Below, piece by piece: positions 26,562 through 39,530 of a stretch of 64,000 nucleotides of DNA. Each line of letters begins with the position of its first letter. Position 1 is the first letter of the stretch. The DNA lies in contig NC_037264.1 of the NCBI RefSeq assembly GCF_000002425.4, positions 9,779,211 through 9,843,210 of the forward strand, given 5' to 3'. This DNA is from Physcomitrium patens. Taxonomy: Eukaryota; Streptophyta; Bryopsida; Funariales; Funariaceae. The notes under the pieces were generated by a model. The model searched no databases. It was not told the DNA's origin and worked only from the letters and a program-made list of their open reading frames with translations. The translations under genes and the position numbers were made by a program.

Positions 26562-28302
26562 ATAGATTATAGCCATTTTAAAGATATGATACAAATAAAA
26601 AATTGATCACTGACTTGAATTTTGATTTATGTACCATGTCTTAAATTTTAGAGTTTTTATTGAGAGATTGTACTATTGTCAATCCTAAAAGTTGATATAT
26701 TGGCCTAGATTTGATTGCGTGGAATTCACACAAGAAAAATTGAAGAATTTAATATAAGGTTCTCTAGACCTTAAGAACAAGAATCCCAAGGCTTTGAGTA
26801 CATAGTTTTAGAGGTGATATCCATGTGAATGTATATATAAAACAACAAAACTTGACAAGTTTTGTCATATACACTTGTAATGTAGGCCATGACTTCTAAA
26901 ACTTGAGGCTTAAAAAGAACATTAGGAATAATAAAGATACATGGTATATTATAACAAAAACTATAGCACATGATTCTATAATACATTCCACAATATTACA
27001 AAGAAGATAAAAATTGTAGTAAGATTCATAATTTTTTATTTTATTTTTATTTAAATAATACAAAAAAAATAGTAAGAATTTAGAAATTTAAGCTTGATAG
27101 CTAAATATATCATAGTAAAATCTATTATAATATTCTTATTTAAATCATGTACCAATAAAATATCCAATTAATGAAAAAATGGCCCAAATCACCTAATTAG
27201 TAAAGAAGCACAAGGTAATGTTGCCAACACCCCATACTCTTTTTAATCTTTCAATGTTAGCTCTATTCTTCTTAAATCCAAGCCACTTTAGTACTAAAGC
27301 AAATTTCCAAGTAATATTAGTTTATAGATAATTATTTCTATTTTTATAAAATATGATAGACTTTGATGGTTGAAAGCATAGTTTGAAAGCCATCCTATAG
27401 TATTTTTGTTATTTCATAAATTTTAGTATTAGACTCATTTATAAAATAATTCAAATTCCAATCAAGCGATTTGGATATATGATTTTGAATAAATATGAAA
27501 CAAAAACTTGATTGTATTCTAAACCATTGTAAGTTCTTTTGCATCATTAAACTTAAAGAAGTCATTATAAACTTATTCTCAACCTATTGGCAGTGTTCTT
27601 CAAATAATCCATTGAATTTCTCATCAACTGCAAAAGTGATCAACATTCCTAAGTCTCAAAGGGTCTATTGTTTTTTGAAGTGCCAAGGCATGGTATTAGG
27701 TGGTATGGTATAGAGTCAAAGTGAGAATAAAGCTAAGGCAAGCGACATGATTTTTGTCAAGTGATATTTCAAAATATAACATGATACTTTGAGCAAATAT
27801 CACGAATGAAATATCACCCAAAAAGACTATGTTTGAAACCCACTCATGCTAATATTTGCTTATATATTGTTGATCAAGATTACAAAAGTCTTATAACCAA
27901 AGCAGAACTACTGTTCATTGAAGATGGTGGTGGGCAGCATCACATCTTATTTTATATACATTTATTTTCCCTTTCAAATTGGGCACAGTTATGGCTGTAT
28001 GAATAATTGTTGCTAGTATTATGTGAGTGAATTGGCACAAAATATTTTTTTTAATGTCCAATAATAATTCATATGACATTGTAATATTGTAGTATGTCAC
28101 CATTTAAATTATAATAAAAATTTTGAAAAAGAAAAAGAAAAAGGCTAAGTACAAAAAAATTGCAAATTCCATTTGATTGCCTAGGTTGGAGATAACCACT
28201 ACTTTAAAGGTTTTAAAGAATCATAAATCTCTATTCTAAATTAATAATAATAAAATAAATTATGAGGTATTTTTATTTTTTTGGAGATTACTTAATAAAT
28301 AA

Positions 28303-28340
<38 letters not shown>

Positions 28341-28370
28341 GGTCAAATTACACAAAATTAAGAGACTAAT
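26562..28370. other. AT-rich intergenic stretch, no gene seen
   Basis: AT-rich sequence downstream of copy E. Short frames (27495-27713, 27806-28006) look like chance. A (TA)n tract lies near 28308-28335. Confidence 0.55.
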
Positions 28371-28585
28371 AGTAGTAAAATAGTTTGCAACTTATTGACA
28401 TTATGAAAAAAAAAAAAAAAACCCAAAAGAACCCAAAAGAACCAAAACCAAACAAACCATTCCAATCCTCTATGTAGAAATTCAGTTTCATTTCAGTATT
28501 ATTCAATGTATGTATGTGCGTGTCATTCACACTCTCACTCTTATATACACTCTCACTATCAACCCAATTCAACCAGCCCACAAGT

Positions 28586-28834
28586 GCTCTGGTGATGGTT
28601 TCTAACCACCTTCCAAGCCAAGGAGACAATGGCCATGTCATCTTCATCCACGACAACAAAAATAACAACAGCAGCAGCAGCAAAGGGGGATGTCTGATTG
28701 TCGAGAGCAGCTCTTTTGGTCTGGCACGTTCCAAAGTGGAATGTCACCCTCACCAGCGCATTCTGTGGAGAGAAACTGGCACTCACTCTTTTGTGTCCAG
28801 TGTGGAGATTCCAACATGGATTCATGAGCTTTGA
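28586..28834 (+). CDS. Unidentified short reading frame
   Basis: A plus-strand frame of about 82 codons starting MVSNHLPSQGDNGHVIF, with an Asn/Ser-rich stretch made by a short AAC/AGC repeat, then a Cys/His-containing C-terminal part. The full frame is open from 28514. I recognise no family. It could equally be an exon fragment or chance in CpG-poor DNA. Confidence 0.15.
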   Translation, partial: ALVMVSNHLPSQGDNGHVIFIHDNKNNNSSSSKGGCLIVESSSFGLARSKVECHPHQRILWRETGTHSFVSSVEIPTWIHEL

Positions 28835-30474
28835 ATTCTCTCTTGAAAAGACCCACTCAGCAATGCACAAATGAGGCTAACAATGGGAGAATGTCAACCT
28901 CATTGGGCAGCAGTTCATTGGGGAGACACAGTCCTACTTGTTTGGCTCATCTAGGCTACTGTGGTTTCCACATTGTCCATGCTCCACTGGTACTACCTTT
29001 GTGGAAATTGTTAGCCTGGATCCATCCAAATAAATAAATAAAATTGTGAATAAATAACATTTTTATTGAAACACCTAGAGTCTTCTTGTGTTTTATTTTA
29101 TTAGGTTAGATTTTATGGTTTGGATTAAAGTTGCCCACCTCTTTGGGGAAAATTGCAATCCTTTTTGGTGTTATTTGCCACCTTCTCATAGCATGAGGCC
29201 ATTTTTGAACTCAACCAACACTCCTTCCATCCCATATGTAGATGTATGTATGTACGTTTGAAAGAAAACTGTGGTAAAAAAAGAAGAAAATGGGACCTTT
29301 TTAATGATGGTAACAAGTGCTTCAAAAAATAAAATCAATAAACAAAAAGAGGACAATGACACACTCCTCAGCTTCTGCTTTTAATACTAGCCATCTGCAA
29401 ATTTGCCCTCATAACTCTTCAATTTTGATTCTTGTAAATATTTGAACAGAGCTGTGTGATTATCTGGATGCATGCCACACAAGCAAGAGCCACATCAGCA
29501 GCAATGTTGCTAAATCAGAGGTGTGATTGTGGACAAAGTCATGGAATATTCTTTTGAGAGTTTTTCCACCTTTAGGCTTATGATTTGCACCCTTTTCCCT
29601 GAACATGGAATTGGAAGTATTCCAATTGGTCTTGTCCAGTGCTGAGGGTGTGAAGGGAGTGAGAGAGTGAGAGAGTGAGATGAGGCTGCATTGAGCCGGG
29701 TCAGAGGCCCTATGTTGCTCTTCTTCCCTGCCCCTTTTGTGGGTGTGTGCCTGAAACCATTAGATGGAAGGATGGGCACATCCAACGGTGGAAAACACTG
29801 GAATGATTTATCATGTACACAGAGAGAGAATGGGGGGGGGCATCTTCAGCCAAAAGACTTGGATAAGGTCCCATTGTAGCCCCATCTGTATGGTGGAATC
29901 TTCTGTTGTACTTTTAGCTGAGCCCCACCCCACAAGCTGAGCAATAGCAAAAACTTTATTAGCCACTTCCTAGGGCCCCTCACTACCATATTTGGTTGAA
30001 ACAGAAATTGGAACCTTGCACATTTGGATGACCATATGCTGTTCTTTATGAATAAACATGTAAACCCCAAAAATACACACGGGAAACTTGTAAGTTTTGA
30101 GAATGCATGCCAAACTATTAAAAGGTACATATTTTACCACATTTTTTTTTTTGAAACCCATAAATAATAACAAGTTTCCTTAACCATTGTGCTTACAGAG
30201 GACATGAACCAATTGGATGAAGTCCATGATTGAATCAAATATCCAATGTGTAATATTATATATTTATATATATATATTTTACATTCACGTTTTCACACAC
30301 CTAGAAATCAGTTCATCTTATATGGTACACACACACAAACACACACTCATATATGATTTTAAAATAAGGGCATGGCTTCAGTACAGATACCCCTATCATT
30401 CTTCCTCTTCATGACTCATCAACTTCTGTAGCAAACACAAAGTTAAAAAAAAGTACAAAAAAAAAAAAGGGTCA

Positions 30475-30726
30475 TCAACTTTGCCAGCTGGACTGCTGAT
30501 GTGGCACCCCCTCCACCTGCAGATCCAGAAGGGTGTTTGCCCGAAACATGGAGACAACGACAACCCATACCTTCAAAATTGGGTGGTGGATGAAAATAGA
30601 CGAGAAATCTTTCTGTGCATTCTCCAGCTTAATCTTCCTCAGCTTCTTCTCTGAAATAACAATGGTAGATACTGAAGGCACCTTCATAACCTTTTGTATG
30701 CCACTACTACTTTGATTTAGAGTCAC
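30475..30726 (-). CDS. Unidentified short reading frame
   Basis: A minus-strand frame of 83 codons with a Lys/Glu-rich middle (SEKKLRKIKLENAQKDFS) and balanced amino-acid use. No family is recognised and no neighbouring exon could be linked. It could be a leftover exon of a dead gene. Confidence 0.15.
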   Translation of the reverse strand: MTLNQSSSGIQKVMKVPSVSTIVISEKKLRKIKLENAQKDFSSIFIHHPILKVWVVVVSMFRANTLLDLQVEGVPHQQSSWQS

Positions 30727-31911
30727 AGGGGCAGAGGGTTATCTTGTCCAAGTTGAGTACTTGTGGACTTCACTATTCTATGGATAATGTGGACTAAACA
30801 AGTATGATCATTGGTGGAATCATCCCCTTTTGGATCTAGGTAACATTTCTTTGGAGAAAGCTGTTCAAGTGGGGAATGGGATAGTGAATAATCTTTCATT
30901 TGGATAAGAAATGGTATGATTCCTTTCCAAATATGTATGTATGTATCAATTATGAGAACATGTAATTGGTATATTATTTTTTAGAATGTTGTGAGGTATT
31001 GGAATGCACTTTACACACTTCCTGTAATTTACCATGATTTGGATGAAAGGGTAGTCATCAAACCTTTTTATAACCATAGTTGGGAAGTATTTTATTTTAT
31101 ATTTTTGTTGGTGTATGAGTGTGATTCTTTTTTTCAATACATAGGCACTTGTAAAAGAAATATATTTTCTAGCAGTTTTGTGTGAAAATAATTATGAAAT
31201 ACATCTTCTAAACTAAATTTGAGTGTGGTAAGTGATTTCAAATTTTGGTATTGATTACAAATCTTAACTAATAATTTAGATTGCAAACACCAAGTGTTTT
31301 CTTTTTTTGGATAATATGCATCCTTAAAGTTGTTCTTATTTATGGGGATATATGTCAAAAATTCATTGAAATAGTTAATTATATTTTACATTTGAAGTAA
31401 TATATTAAGTAATAGCACTAAAGAAGTTTTTTTTTACAGCAACAAAATCAATGCACATTTCAATTTGGTATTGTCAGAATGAATAACATGTTGTACATGC
31501 ATCCTCCTTGCTTATCAACTGGAATCAAATTTAGTTATTTATCCTATATAAATAAATAAAAACGTAAAATTACAGAAGAAAAAAAAATTAAGTAGGGAAC
31601 ATACAATGAAGAAATAAACAATGGACATCAACAGATCCTTTCATTAGTCAAGTAAACAATGGACATACATAAATTTAATTTTTTTATCTATATAATATCT
31701 AATATATATAAACTGATTATGAATTGGAAAATAGTTCCAAGGACCCAAATAAAAATAATGCAATGTTAATCAAAGATAGATAAAACTATTTCCATGGTCA
31801 CTGGCACATATCCTTCTAGTATAATATAATACTGAACCATAGTTTTTTTTTTCCCTTTGTTATTGATCACATTATCTGTTCATAGTAAATCATGATCTTA
31901 ATTCTTACACC

Positions 31912-32199
31912 ATGTGTTTGACAACATTTAATCCACTTCCTTGGTTTGAGGCCACAGCTTCAAATTGGCCTCCACTTTTGAATAGAAGAATACACACATT
32001 TCTGATGATTCTGAAGGTTTTGTTGCATCTCCATGGCCTCATCCCAAAAAACAGCAAGCTGCAGATGCTGGGAACAAACCACATGCACTTGGGGGCTCAA
32101 TGCCCAATGTGGCTCTCACTGAGCCTTTCAAGTGAGAAGGAATCCTTGGTGGTGGCTTTGAAGACTGCATCCCCCTCCCTCCCTTTTTCCCATGGATGA
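31912..32199 (+). CDS. Unidentified short reading frame
   Basis: A plus-strand frame of 95 codons in moderate-GC, CpG-poor DNA. Rich in Leu, Ser and Pro, with no recognisable motif. Probably chance; listed because it is the longest frame in this stretch. Confidence 0.1.
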   Translation: MCLTTFNPLPWFEATASNWPPLLNRRIHTFLMILKVLLHLHGLIPKNSKLQMLGTNHMHLGAQCPMWLSLSLSSEKESLVVALKTASPSLPFSHG

Positions 32200-34480
32200 T
32201 ACCTTGCTTCCAAGTACTAGAGGACTATTCTTGTCTCCTTGAGCAGTTTTGCATCTGTGAGATTAAGTTGTATAAAATGGAATGTGATAGCCAAACAAGA
32301 AAAACAAACAACAACAAATACAAGAACACATGCTTGCAGAATTTTGTAAAATCATGTGAATTTACAGTATGTGTTTGAGATGGAACAACCCTGATTTTAT
32401 GTATTTGTATAAACCTGTTTTTGTAGTGTTATGGAGAACAATGACATGCAATTTTCTTGACAATTGTATGATTAAATGGTTAACCAATGGAAATTGTGCA
32501 TGAAGTGAAAAAGAAAGCCAAAAAAGTAAAACTGCTTAGAGCCAATGGTTTTAATTATAATGATGTGTAGAGATTATTCACACCTATTTTATGGAATAAA
32601 TAAACAAATAAATATCTTTGAAGAATCATGATGTATGATAATAATGATAATACCAAAATTACCTATTTATTACTAGATGATGGTCTATCTTGTTTCCCTT
32701 CTAATGTTTTTAGCTTTCATCTAAAAAGCAATAACATGAAATCCAACATAAACTGGATTATGAAAAATCAATAACAATAACAATGATAACAACAGTAATT
32801 TAATTTCTTGTAGCCCACCTCCGATTATATATTATTCCCCTTTTAAACTCATCAAGAAAACAAGATCGGACTTGGGATTTGTCTCCTATGTAATTGTGCT
32901 ACTCACACCATAATTTTAGCATGGATTCAAAGCAACTGGGCAGCAGCCAATGGCAGCTGACATCTACTATCCTCAAACCTGTGAAAAGCTTGTGTAGGGA
33001 AGAGTCCCATAGCCTTCAGTTTAGGACAGCTTTGTAACAACCCTGGACTGAAAAAAAAACAAAAACAAAAACAAAACTAATGCCATCATTGTAGAGAGGA
33101 ATCAAATTTCGGGGTGTGCAGCCACCACAAAAAGGATGGATATATCAATAAAAAAAATAAATTTACATGTAATACAGATTCAAGGTGGCATACAAAAGCA
33201 TGGGGCTATTGTAGACTAGATCTGACACCAGACGTGGACATGTTATGTGCCACCTCGAGCTTAGTTCTTAAGCAAAACTCAAAAAGGTGCCATGAGACGA
33301 AATTCTCAGTCATTACCCAGTTTGAGATCCAGTCTGAAAAAAAATATTCCGCACAAAAATATGCTTTTGATGGTGGACACACTTTTCATGAAGAATAGAC
33401 ATTTTCAACCAACCTCTCAACCCAGCCTTGATATCATTGAAAACATGACTGTATGAACTTGAAGCATATCATTGTTTATAGCTGATGCTTCAAATACTGT
33501 CTGAAATCTCATGTCATAGGCTATTATTCCCAAAATCATATTGGAAAAGAGGTGAGAATAATTAATCTAGGATGAAACAGTCCACAAGGTTGTTGTTCAA
33601 TCCTACTACAGAGATAAACTTTAGAAAGTTGAGAATAAAATTTTAAAAAATCAATGAAATTTATAGTTCCTTATTGACACATGTATAGCAACATTTGAAC
33701 ATCTTAGAAAGGCCATGAACATTAAGGAATATGATATGTTGGAAGAATTTTATTTGTGAAACAGAACTATCAATGGTTTATTTTTTAATTTTTTTTCTAC
33801 TATTTCTTTCTTTCATACATTCTCAGTGTAACTCTACACAACACTCCCAATTAGTTTCCCATCTTTTTATTTTAGATTACACAATTTTCCAACTTATTAT
33901 TCCAAAATGTTGATTTCTTGGATGTGGGGAAGGTAGGCTCTAATATATCAGTACTCTACATGGTCACTCTCTTTAAGTCTTATGTGGGATATGCCAAGAG
34001 GCCACATGATTTATAGCTCCCTCACTGCATTGGCTTCCCAAGGCAACACACTCTCAATTACAATCCAAACCCACCCACCTCGAAACCACCAGCACAAATT
34101 CAATTAGTCCAGCCATTATGTGATCACATGCCCCTCCTACTCTTGGGTGATGTTGCCTACTGAGATGGCAAGCTTTCAAGAGGATGCATGATCAATCACA
34201 ATGCCACTGGACTCGGCAAAATATATTCAGCACAGTATCACAATGGAATAGACTCCTTCAAACTAGAAAACCCACCCAACCCTAGTTTTGAAATGTTCAT
34301 TGGGTTTGACCCCATCTTCCAACCCCTATCAGTGTGTATCAGCAGTCCTTGATCACCCTCCTTATTTATTTATTTATTTTTGAAATTTTAAAAGAGAATT
34401 GTTCTCTTGGCATTAGAGAGAGGATTATGTCAGTCTTTCTCTGCCACTGTGCTGGTGGTTATGTTGAAAGGAATGGAAGC

Positions 34481-34521
34481 AGGAGATGTTGGCATTTCCT
34501 GAAGGAGATGTTGGCATTTCC
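34481..34521. repeat. 19-bp near-tandem duplication
   Basis: AGGAGATGTTGGCATTTCC occurs at 34481-34499 and again at 34503-34521, separated by three bases. Local duplication in non-coding DNA. Confidence 0.85.
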
Positions 34522-34689
34522 ATGAACCACCACTTGGATCAGAAACTTCTCACAAGAAAAAATAAATAATAATAATAATAATAATAAAATTCCTTGCACT
34601 TAAAAAAAAAAGAAAAAAAAAAGAAAAAAAAGAAAGCAAAAATCCATTCATTCTAGACCCCTTGATATGGACATAGTGTTTACCTGGCC

Positions 34690-35155
34690 ATATCATCACA
34701 TGTCTTGTTGAACTTTTCACGTGAAAAGAGCCTCTAGATCATAGAAAGAAGATTGGGCATTTTGTAGACACAAGCGGTAGTGGAACCAATTTCAAGAGAG
34801 GCCAATCCATACTCAGTGTACACCAGCAGCCCCTGTTTTTGTAGCACAATCAAACTGGGTTTGAAGAGTGGTTTGTTTGTAAGGACTTTCTCTGCTCCAA
34901 TATTTTGAGATTCATAAAAAGCTTATTTGAGGAAGCTGACCCCATGTGTGCAAATAAGGAATGCTGACACAGCAATGGAGAAGAAACAAACAAGAAAAGG
35001 CAGGGAGCACCAATGCTTGGGCTTGGAAATGGAGGAAACACTTTGAATGCATTCACTAGGTACTTTTGAAAGCTTCCAAGGCTTCTGAAGCTGCTGATAG
35101 CAGTACTGAGGCAGGACTTGCCTACCCCAGTACATAGTTCATGAATGGTACACAA
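34690..35155 (-). pseudogene. Possible decayed or intron-split gene with a hydrophobic segment
   Basis: On the minus strand one frame is open from 35135 to 34923 and contains a clear hydrophobic run (LPFLVCFFSIAVSAFLIC) that could be a membrane segment. The same frame, after a single stop at its end, reads on in a protein-like way to about 34730 (for example QGLLVYTEYGLASLEIG). A second frame overlaps it (34850-35155). No family is recognised and CpG is nearly absent, which favours a dead gene over an active one. Confidence 0.2.
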
Positions 35156-35714
35156 ACAAAAATATCAAGGAAAAACACACAGGTACATAAAAAGGAAAAT
35201 ATAAAAAAAATAAAAAAATAAAGAAGGGGGGGGGGGTGCAAAAGCTGGTCAGGTGTGACATTTTTTTGTGGTACCAGCTTGGGCACAAACTGGTAACTGG
35301 GTTTGAACTGAGAAGCTTGGCTGTCTCCTCACTTTGTGGCAACATGTGGAATTTCTCCCCAGTCTTGTGTCAGCTTTGGTCACACATGTTGTAGATCCAT
35401 AGTTCACCAAGGTTTCTTCAGTCTGCAACAAAGAGGCATCTTTCTGTGGGCCTCATTTGTATCCCAATTTATTCAAAGAGGAAAACTTAAATAATGTGTA
35501 TTTAACAATTATAAATGAGGTTGAGTGCTTGGAATTTCCGGCTGAGACTGATCAGTAATGAACTTGGCTTGTCTGAAACTGTCTCGTTATAGTTGTTTGA
35601 TATGGACAATGAAAGTGAAACAGTAGGTTGGAATATTTTAGCTGAAGTCTCCTAGGGAGCAAACGTTCATGTTTTGCAATTAGGATTATGAAAATACGAA
35701 CCTGTCGCTACATA

Positions 35715-35727
35715 TACACACAAACAA

Positions 35728-35784
<57 letters not shown>

Positions 35785-35825
35785 ACAAAAAAACAAACAA
35801 ACAAACAAACAAACAAACAAACAAA
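35715..35825. repeat. A-rich compound microsatellite: (CA)n, poly-A, (CAAAA)n, (CAAA)n
   Basis: Short CA repeats run into about 20 A residues, then CAAAA units, then about eight CAAA units. The 98- and 123-codon frames that cross it (Lys/Asn/Thr-rich on one strand, Phe/Val-rich on the other) are artefacts of the repeat. Confidence 0.95.
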
Positions 35826-36379
35826 AACAAAACTGGCACACTAGTGTTATGTTGGCAGGTGCACCTCATCTTACTGAGATTGCTCACAGATTGCTTCATT
35901 CCTCTATTTCTGTCGTGGTCAACAGACATCTCAAGAGAATTCACAAACAATGAATATTGGAATTTTGGGCTTAGTATTCTTTGAGTGTTCAAAATTTTTG
36001 AAACAGACTTGAAGCGAAAGACCAAAAATAAGATGGCTTTGATGCATGAAAAAATAAGGATAATCCTATACACGCTCATTTAACTGCTGAAACAGATAAC
36101 TGCTTAAGTCAATAGAGGTTGCAACTTTATCTTTCATGTATGTGTTTGATTCCCAATGGCGTTTTTTATATTATAACTTTAAATCTGTGCATGCTCAAAC
36201 TCAACTAATTCAAGCACCTTGATTGCCTGAAGAACTTGGTCAAATGTGAGTGTTAAGAAAAGAATAAAGCTAACTTGCATATAAATAATCTCAAACAGGG
36301 TATTAAAACACTGCTGTATAATCTTGGGTTAAGTTCAACATCATCTACATCAATTGTATCCACCATGGGTTCAGAACTA
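35826..36379. other. Intergenic stretch, no gene seen
   Basis: Moderate-AT sequence between the microsatellite and the gene-like patch that starts near 36.38 kb. No supported feature. Confidence 0.5.
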
Positions 36380-37830
36380 ACATAAAGTTCCTAGCACTAT
36401 TCTGACGGAGCATATCTCCTACCAACAAGCCTCTCTATGAGTGATATCTGTACAGTTATACGAGCGGCAGAGTTTGGAACAAGAGTTGGATTCAACTCGC
36501 ATTTCAAGGATCTGCATCATCCCATGACCTGTTGCCAGATTGTAATGGAAAACAGGTTGCAGCATGAGGTCTCTCTAAGAATTACATGTGATCGTATTTA
36601 CGCACAATGCGTCTACGATTGTGCGAATTCATGCCTAGCATTGTACAATCGATTGTTCAGAGCGAGCAATGACTCTGGTGTCGCTACTTCCCCAACTAAA
36701 TCCTATCATCCTGATCTGATCTCTGAGAGCGAACAGTCTGTCACACCATTAAAACTGAGAGCTTCAGGTCGGAAGATATGCCGAGTGTTTGGGCCTCCAT
36801 AGTTTAGAATCGTTAAACCTAGACTACAGTCGTCTGCATCACACCCCAATGCGAAGTACATGTAGAGGATCACTCTCCACGCAAACCAATTGCGCAAAAT
36901 CTGACTGTCAGGAACTGCGTTCCAACGAGGAGACCTGAAACATGGCCACTTCTGTAGATCCTTGCACTCTTCGTGCATTCTATTTTTTATGACACAGCTC
37001 TCGGATTACGTCTGACCTTCTAATCGGTTCAACTGGTATAATTCTTCTCCGACTATTTACAAAGCACTGTCTGAACTCTGTAGGTTGGGACCCATGTGAT
37101 TCCATTTAAGCCCATATTCTAGCTCTTACATAGCGAAAGTTCCGTATCGCCCTGGTTCCTTGAGAGTTCAATGTCGAAAGATTTGTTCATAACTTAGTCA
37201 GTTTTTCGAATGACTGCCAAATACATGCAGAAGGCCGTAAAGACTACATAGCATCTAGGAGCCGTCACAACACCCTACTTTGACGCAGATAAAAATCCAT
37301 GCCCACTTTGTCAGCTGAATCTCTCGTTACAGTCTATGCGTTGCCTAGAAATGGATTCACAGCCTTCAAAATGCATTGTCAACAAAGATCATGATTTCCT
37401 GTTTCGCACACTGAGACCCCAACAATCGTCACTCATCCAAACACTAGCCTTTACTGCATTGATGTATATTCCCTTCCTTGAGATTGAGTTAATTCCTGTG
37501 GGAAATCCAATCAGTACATCTTCCTTGGAAGTTGATGAGCAATAATCCTTGACATCGAGGTTCTCAGTTCGAAGGAACCTCACTATGAAGAGGAAGTCCT
37601 TGCAACATGGTGTCAAAAGTCTATGTGCAAGGACAGAAAGCAAGAAAAAGAAGGGGATGGTTCTACATTATGACAAGTATTCCAAGCACACACTTGAACA
37701 TACTTCTTCATAAACTATCATCAATGCAGATTTTCTATTACAGAATTTTACAGAAGCCATCATGTTTCTTGTATTTGTCTAAGAAACGTTGTAGTTTTTG
37801 TCTACCATTTTTGTATGCTTAATATAGACG
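36380..37830. other. Second gene-like, CpG-containing patch of unknown function
   Basis: CpG dinucleotides become frequent again, as in the PIMT region. The longest frame is 36437-36802 plus (121 codons, starting MSDICTVIRAAEFGTRV, seven cysteines), with 37336-37545 plus (69 codons) downstream; minus-strand frames overlap both. None resembles a known family. Composition suggests a genic or unmethylated island, but without splice evidence I cannot tell a small gene from a non-coding transcript or gene fragment. Confidence 0.3.
36437..36802 (+). CDS. Hypothetical 121-residue frame
   Basis: The longest frame of the CpG-containing patch. It begins at an ATG and ends with TAG after CRVFGPP. It contains seven cysteines and no clear membrane segment or known motif. 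A minus-strand frame overlaps its end, so the strand is uncertain. No homologue is recognised. Confidence 0.2.
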   Translation: MSDICTVIRAAEFGTRVGFNSHFKDLHHPMTCCQIVMENRLQHEVSLRITCDRIYAQCVYDCANSCLALYNRLFRASNDSGVATSPTKSYHPDLISESEQSVTPLKLRASGRKICRVFGPP

Positions 37831-38736
37831 GAACATAATAGGCTTGTTTGTCATTTAAATTGCTTTCATTGGATTTTATTGTGGCAAAGGTAACTTTTTG
37901 CAAAATTATAAATGCCTTAATTGGTAAGCAATTAGGTATAATGTAGTCTTTAAGTAATTTAGTAGATTCCATGTTTAGCTTAATACAATAGTGACTAAAT
38001 TTCAGTTTAATCAACTTTTTTTTAAATTATTCTATTATGTAGGTATATCTTTTTATATGTGTCTTATTTGTATGTTTAATTTATTAAGAAGCTTCTTACT
38101 ATAGAGTAGAGTATAGAAAAATTCAATTAAAAATAAAACATCAATTAAAGAGAAAATGTATATAATTAGTTCTTAAATTTTTAACTATTATTTTTTTATT
38201 ATGAAAGAGTGCTTAAAATGGTAGTTAAAAATGATGGTTGAAAAAAGTCCAATTCTAAATAGATAACTTGAATCAAATCATTTGATGTTGGCTATATTTT
38301 TATATATTTTGGAAAAATCACTATACTTTTTAATGGATCTATAATTATTTATCCATTTTTAATTTTCAAATAGAAACCATTCTTAGATATATTATACAAA
38401 AATATTGTATCAAAAAAAAAATCTCAAAATAAATAGTTTGGTATAATGTATACTTTTAAAAGCTCTTCAACAAATAATTAATTTTTATTATACACACCTT
38501 TTAGATACATATTATTGGTCAACTTGTATACTTTAATGTTAGACCAAATCTTTGATTGTTGCAAAGAAGCATTAATAATCTCTTCTCTTGAGCCTTTAAA
38601 GACAATAAAAAGAATTTGCTGAAAATCTCTATTAAAGACTATAATAATTTTTTCAAGTAACTTGTTAATGCCATTTATGTCTTAGAAAGTTCTATCAATT
38701 GCATCAACACAATAGCAATATTACATTGGTATCTCA
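37831..38736. other. AT-rich stretch left of the nested elements, no gene seen
   Basis: Composition falls back to very AT-rich immediately after the gene-like patch. No supported coding frame. It ends at the outer LTR boundary of copy D. Confidence 0.55.
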
Positions 38737-38980
38737 TATCACTAACATATATATTTATTCTAATATTTATCTATATGATTAAGTAGAAGTAGGTAAAAGT
38801 AGGTGTATTTCATAATATTTTCTAAAAAAACTTCATAAACACTAATTTGACTTTACTTGTGTTTGTAATTGATTAATAAGTTAGAAACTTAATCAACAAG
38901 TTAACTATGTATTGATAACTTACAAAATAAGCTAACTATGTGGTGCACATATAAAAAACTTGCCTTGCAAGTTAACATAC

Positions 38981-39530
38981 TATCACGGACATATATATAT
39001 TTACCTCAATAGTTACTTATATAATTGAGTAGAAGTAGGTAAAATAGAATAATTTCATAAAGTCTTCTAGAGATGCTTCCTAAAAGCTTCATAGATGCGG
39101 TTTTGACTTTAGATGTGTTCATAGGTTAGAAACTTGGCCAAAAAGCTAACCATGTATTGGTGGCTTGTGGAACAAGTTACTTCTGTGTACTAGCTTGTAG
39201 AACAAGCCAACTACGTGGCGCATACATAGATAACTTGCCTTGCAAGATAAGACATGTGGCTAGCAAAGTCAACACATATTGGAGGTCCTATAGGACATTG
39301 CCACGTGGCTCTTAGTTAGATAGTATATATTGAGGCAAGAGTGAAGCCTTCTTCACTCTTGTCAATGCCTTTCTAGTCTTAGTCTTGTTTCAAGACTTTC
39401 TAGTCTTCTTGTTTTTGGCAATAGCCATTCTAGTTAATATTACATCATCTTTTGAGTGACTTTCTAGTTCTCTTCAGTATTAGAAGAGTGTATTGAGGAT
39501 TCTCTTTCTTTGAGATTCATATCCTTGACA
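38981..39530 (+). repeat. 5' LTR of copy B
   Basis: 550 bp, from TATCACGGACATA to ATCCTTGACA. The ends correspond to the family LTR termini TGTCA...TGACA. Pairs with 50847-51394. Confidence 0.92.

Larger units (their letters stand above)
28371..35450. other. CpG-depleted, moderate-GC intergenic region
   Basis: GC content is clearly higher than in the flanking repeats, but CpG is almost absent while TG and CA are abundant, as expected for DNA long methylated at CpG and then deaminated. No known gene is recognised. Short frames that look slightly more protein-like are 28586-28834 plus, 30475-30726 minus and 34850-35155 minus (listed separately). It also contains (AAT)n near 34568-34587, a run of 12-13 G near 35225-35236, and a small tandem duplication at 34481-34521. 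Confidence 0.55.

Noticed and set aside
34560-34640. CRISPR-like or minisatellite array
   Set aside because: Only (AAT)n and A-rich simple repeats; no spacer structure, and not a prokaryotic sequence.
35688-36079. Long Lys/Asn/Thr-rich and Phe/Val-rich frames on opposite strands
   Set aside because: They are produced by the poly-A and (CAAA)n microsatellite at 35715-35825, not by protein-coding sequence.
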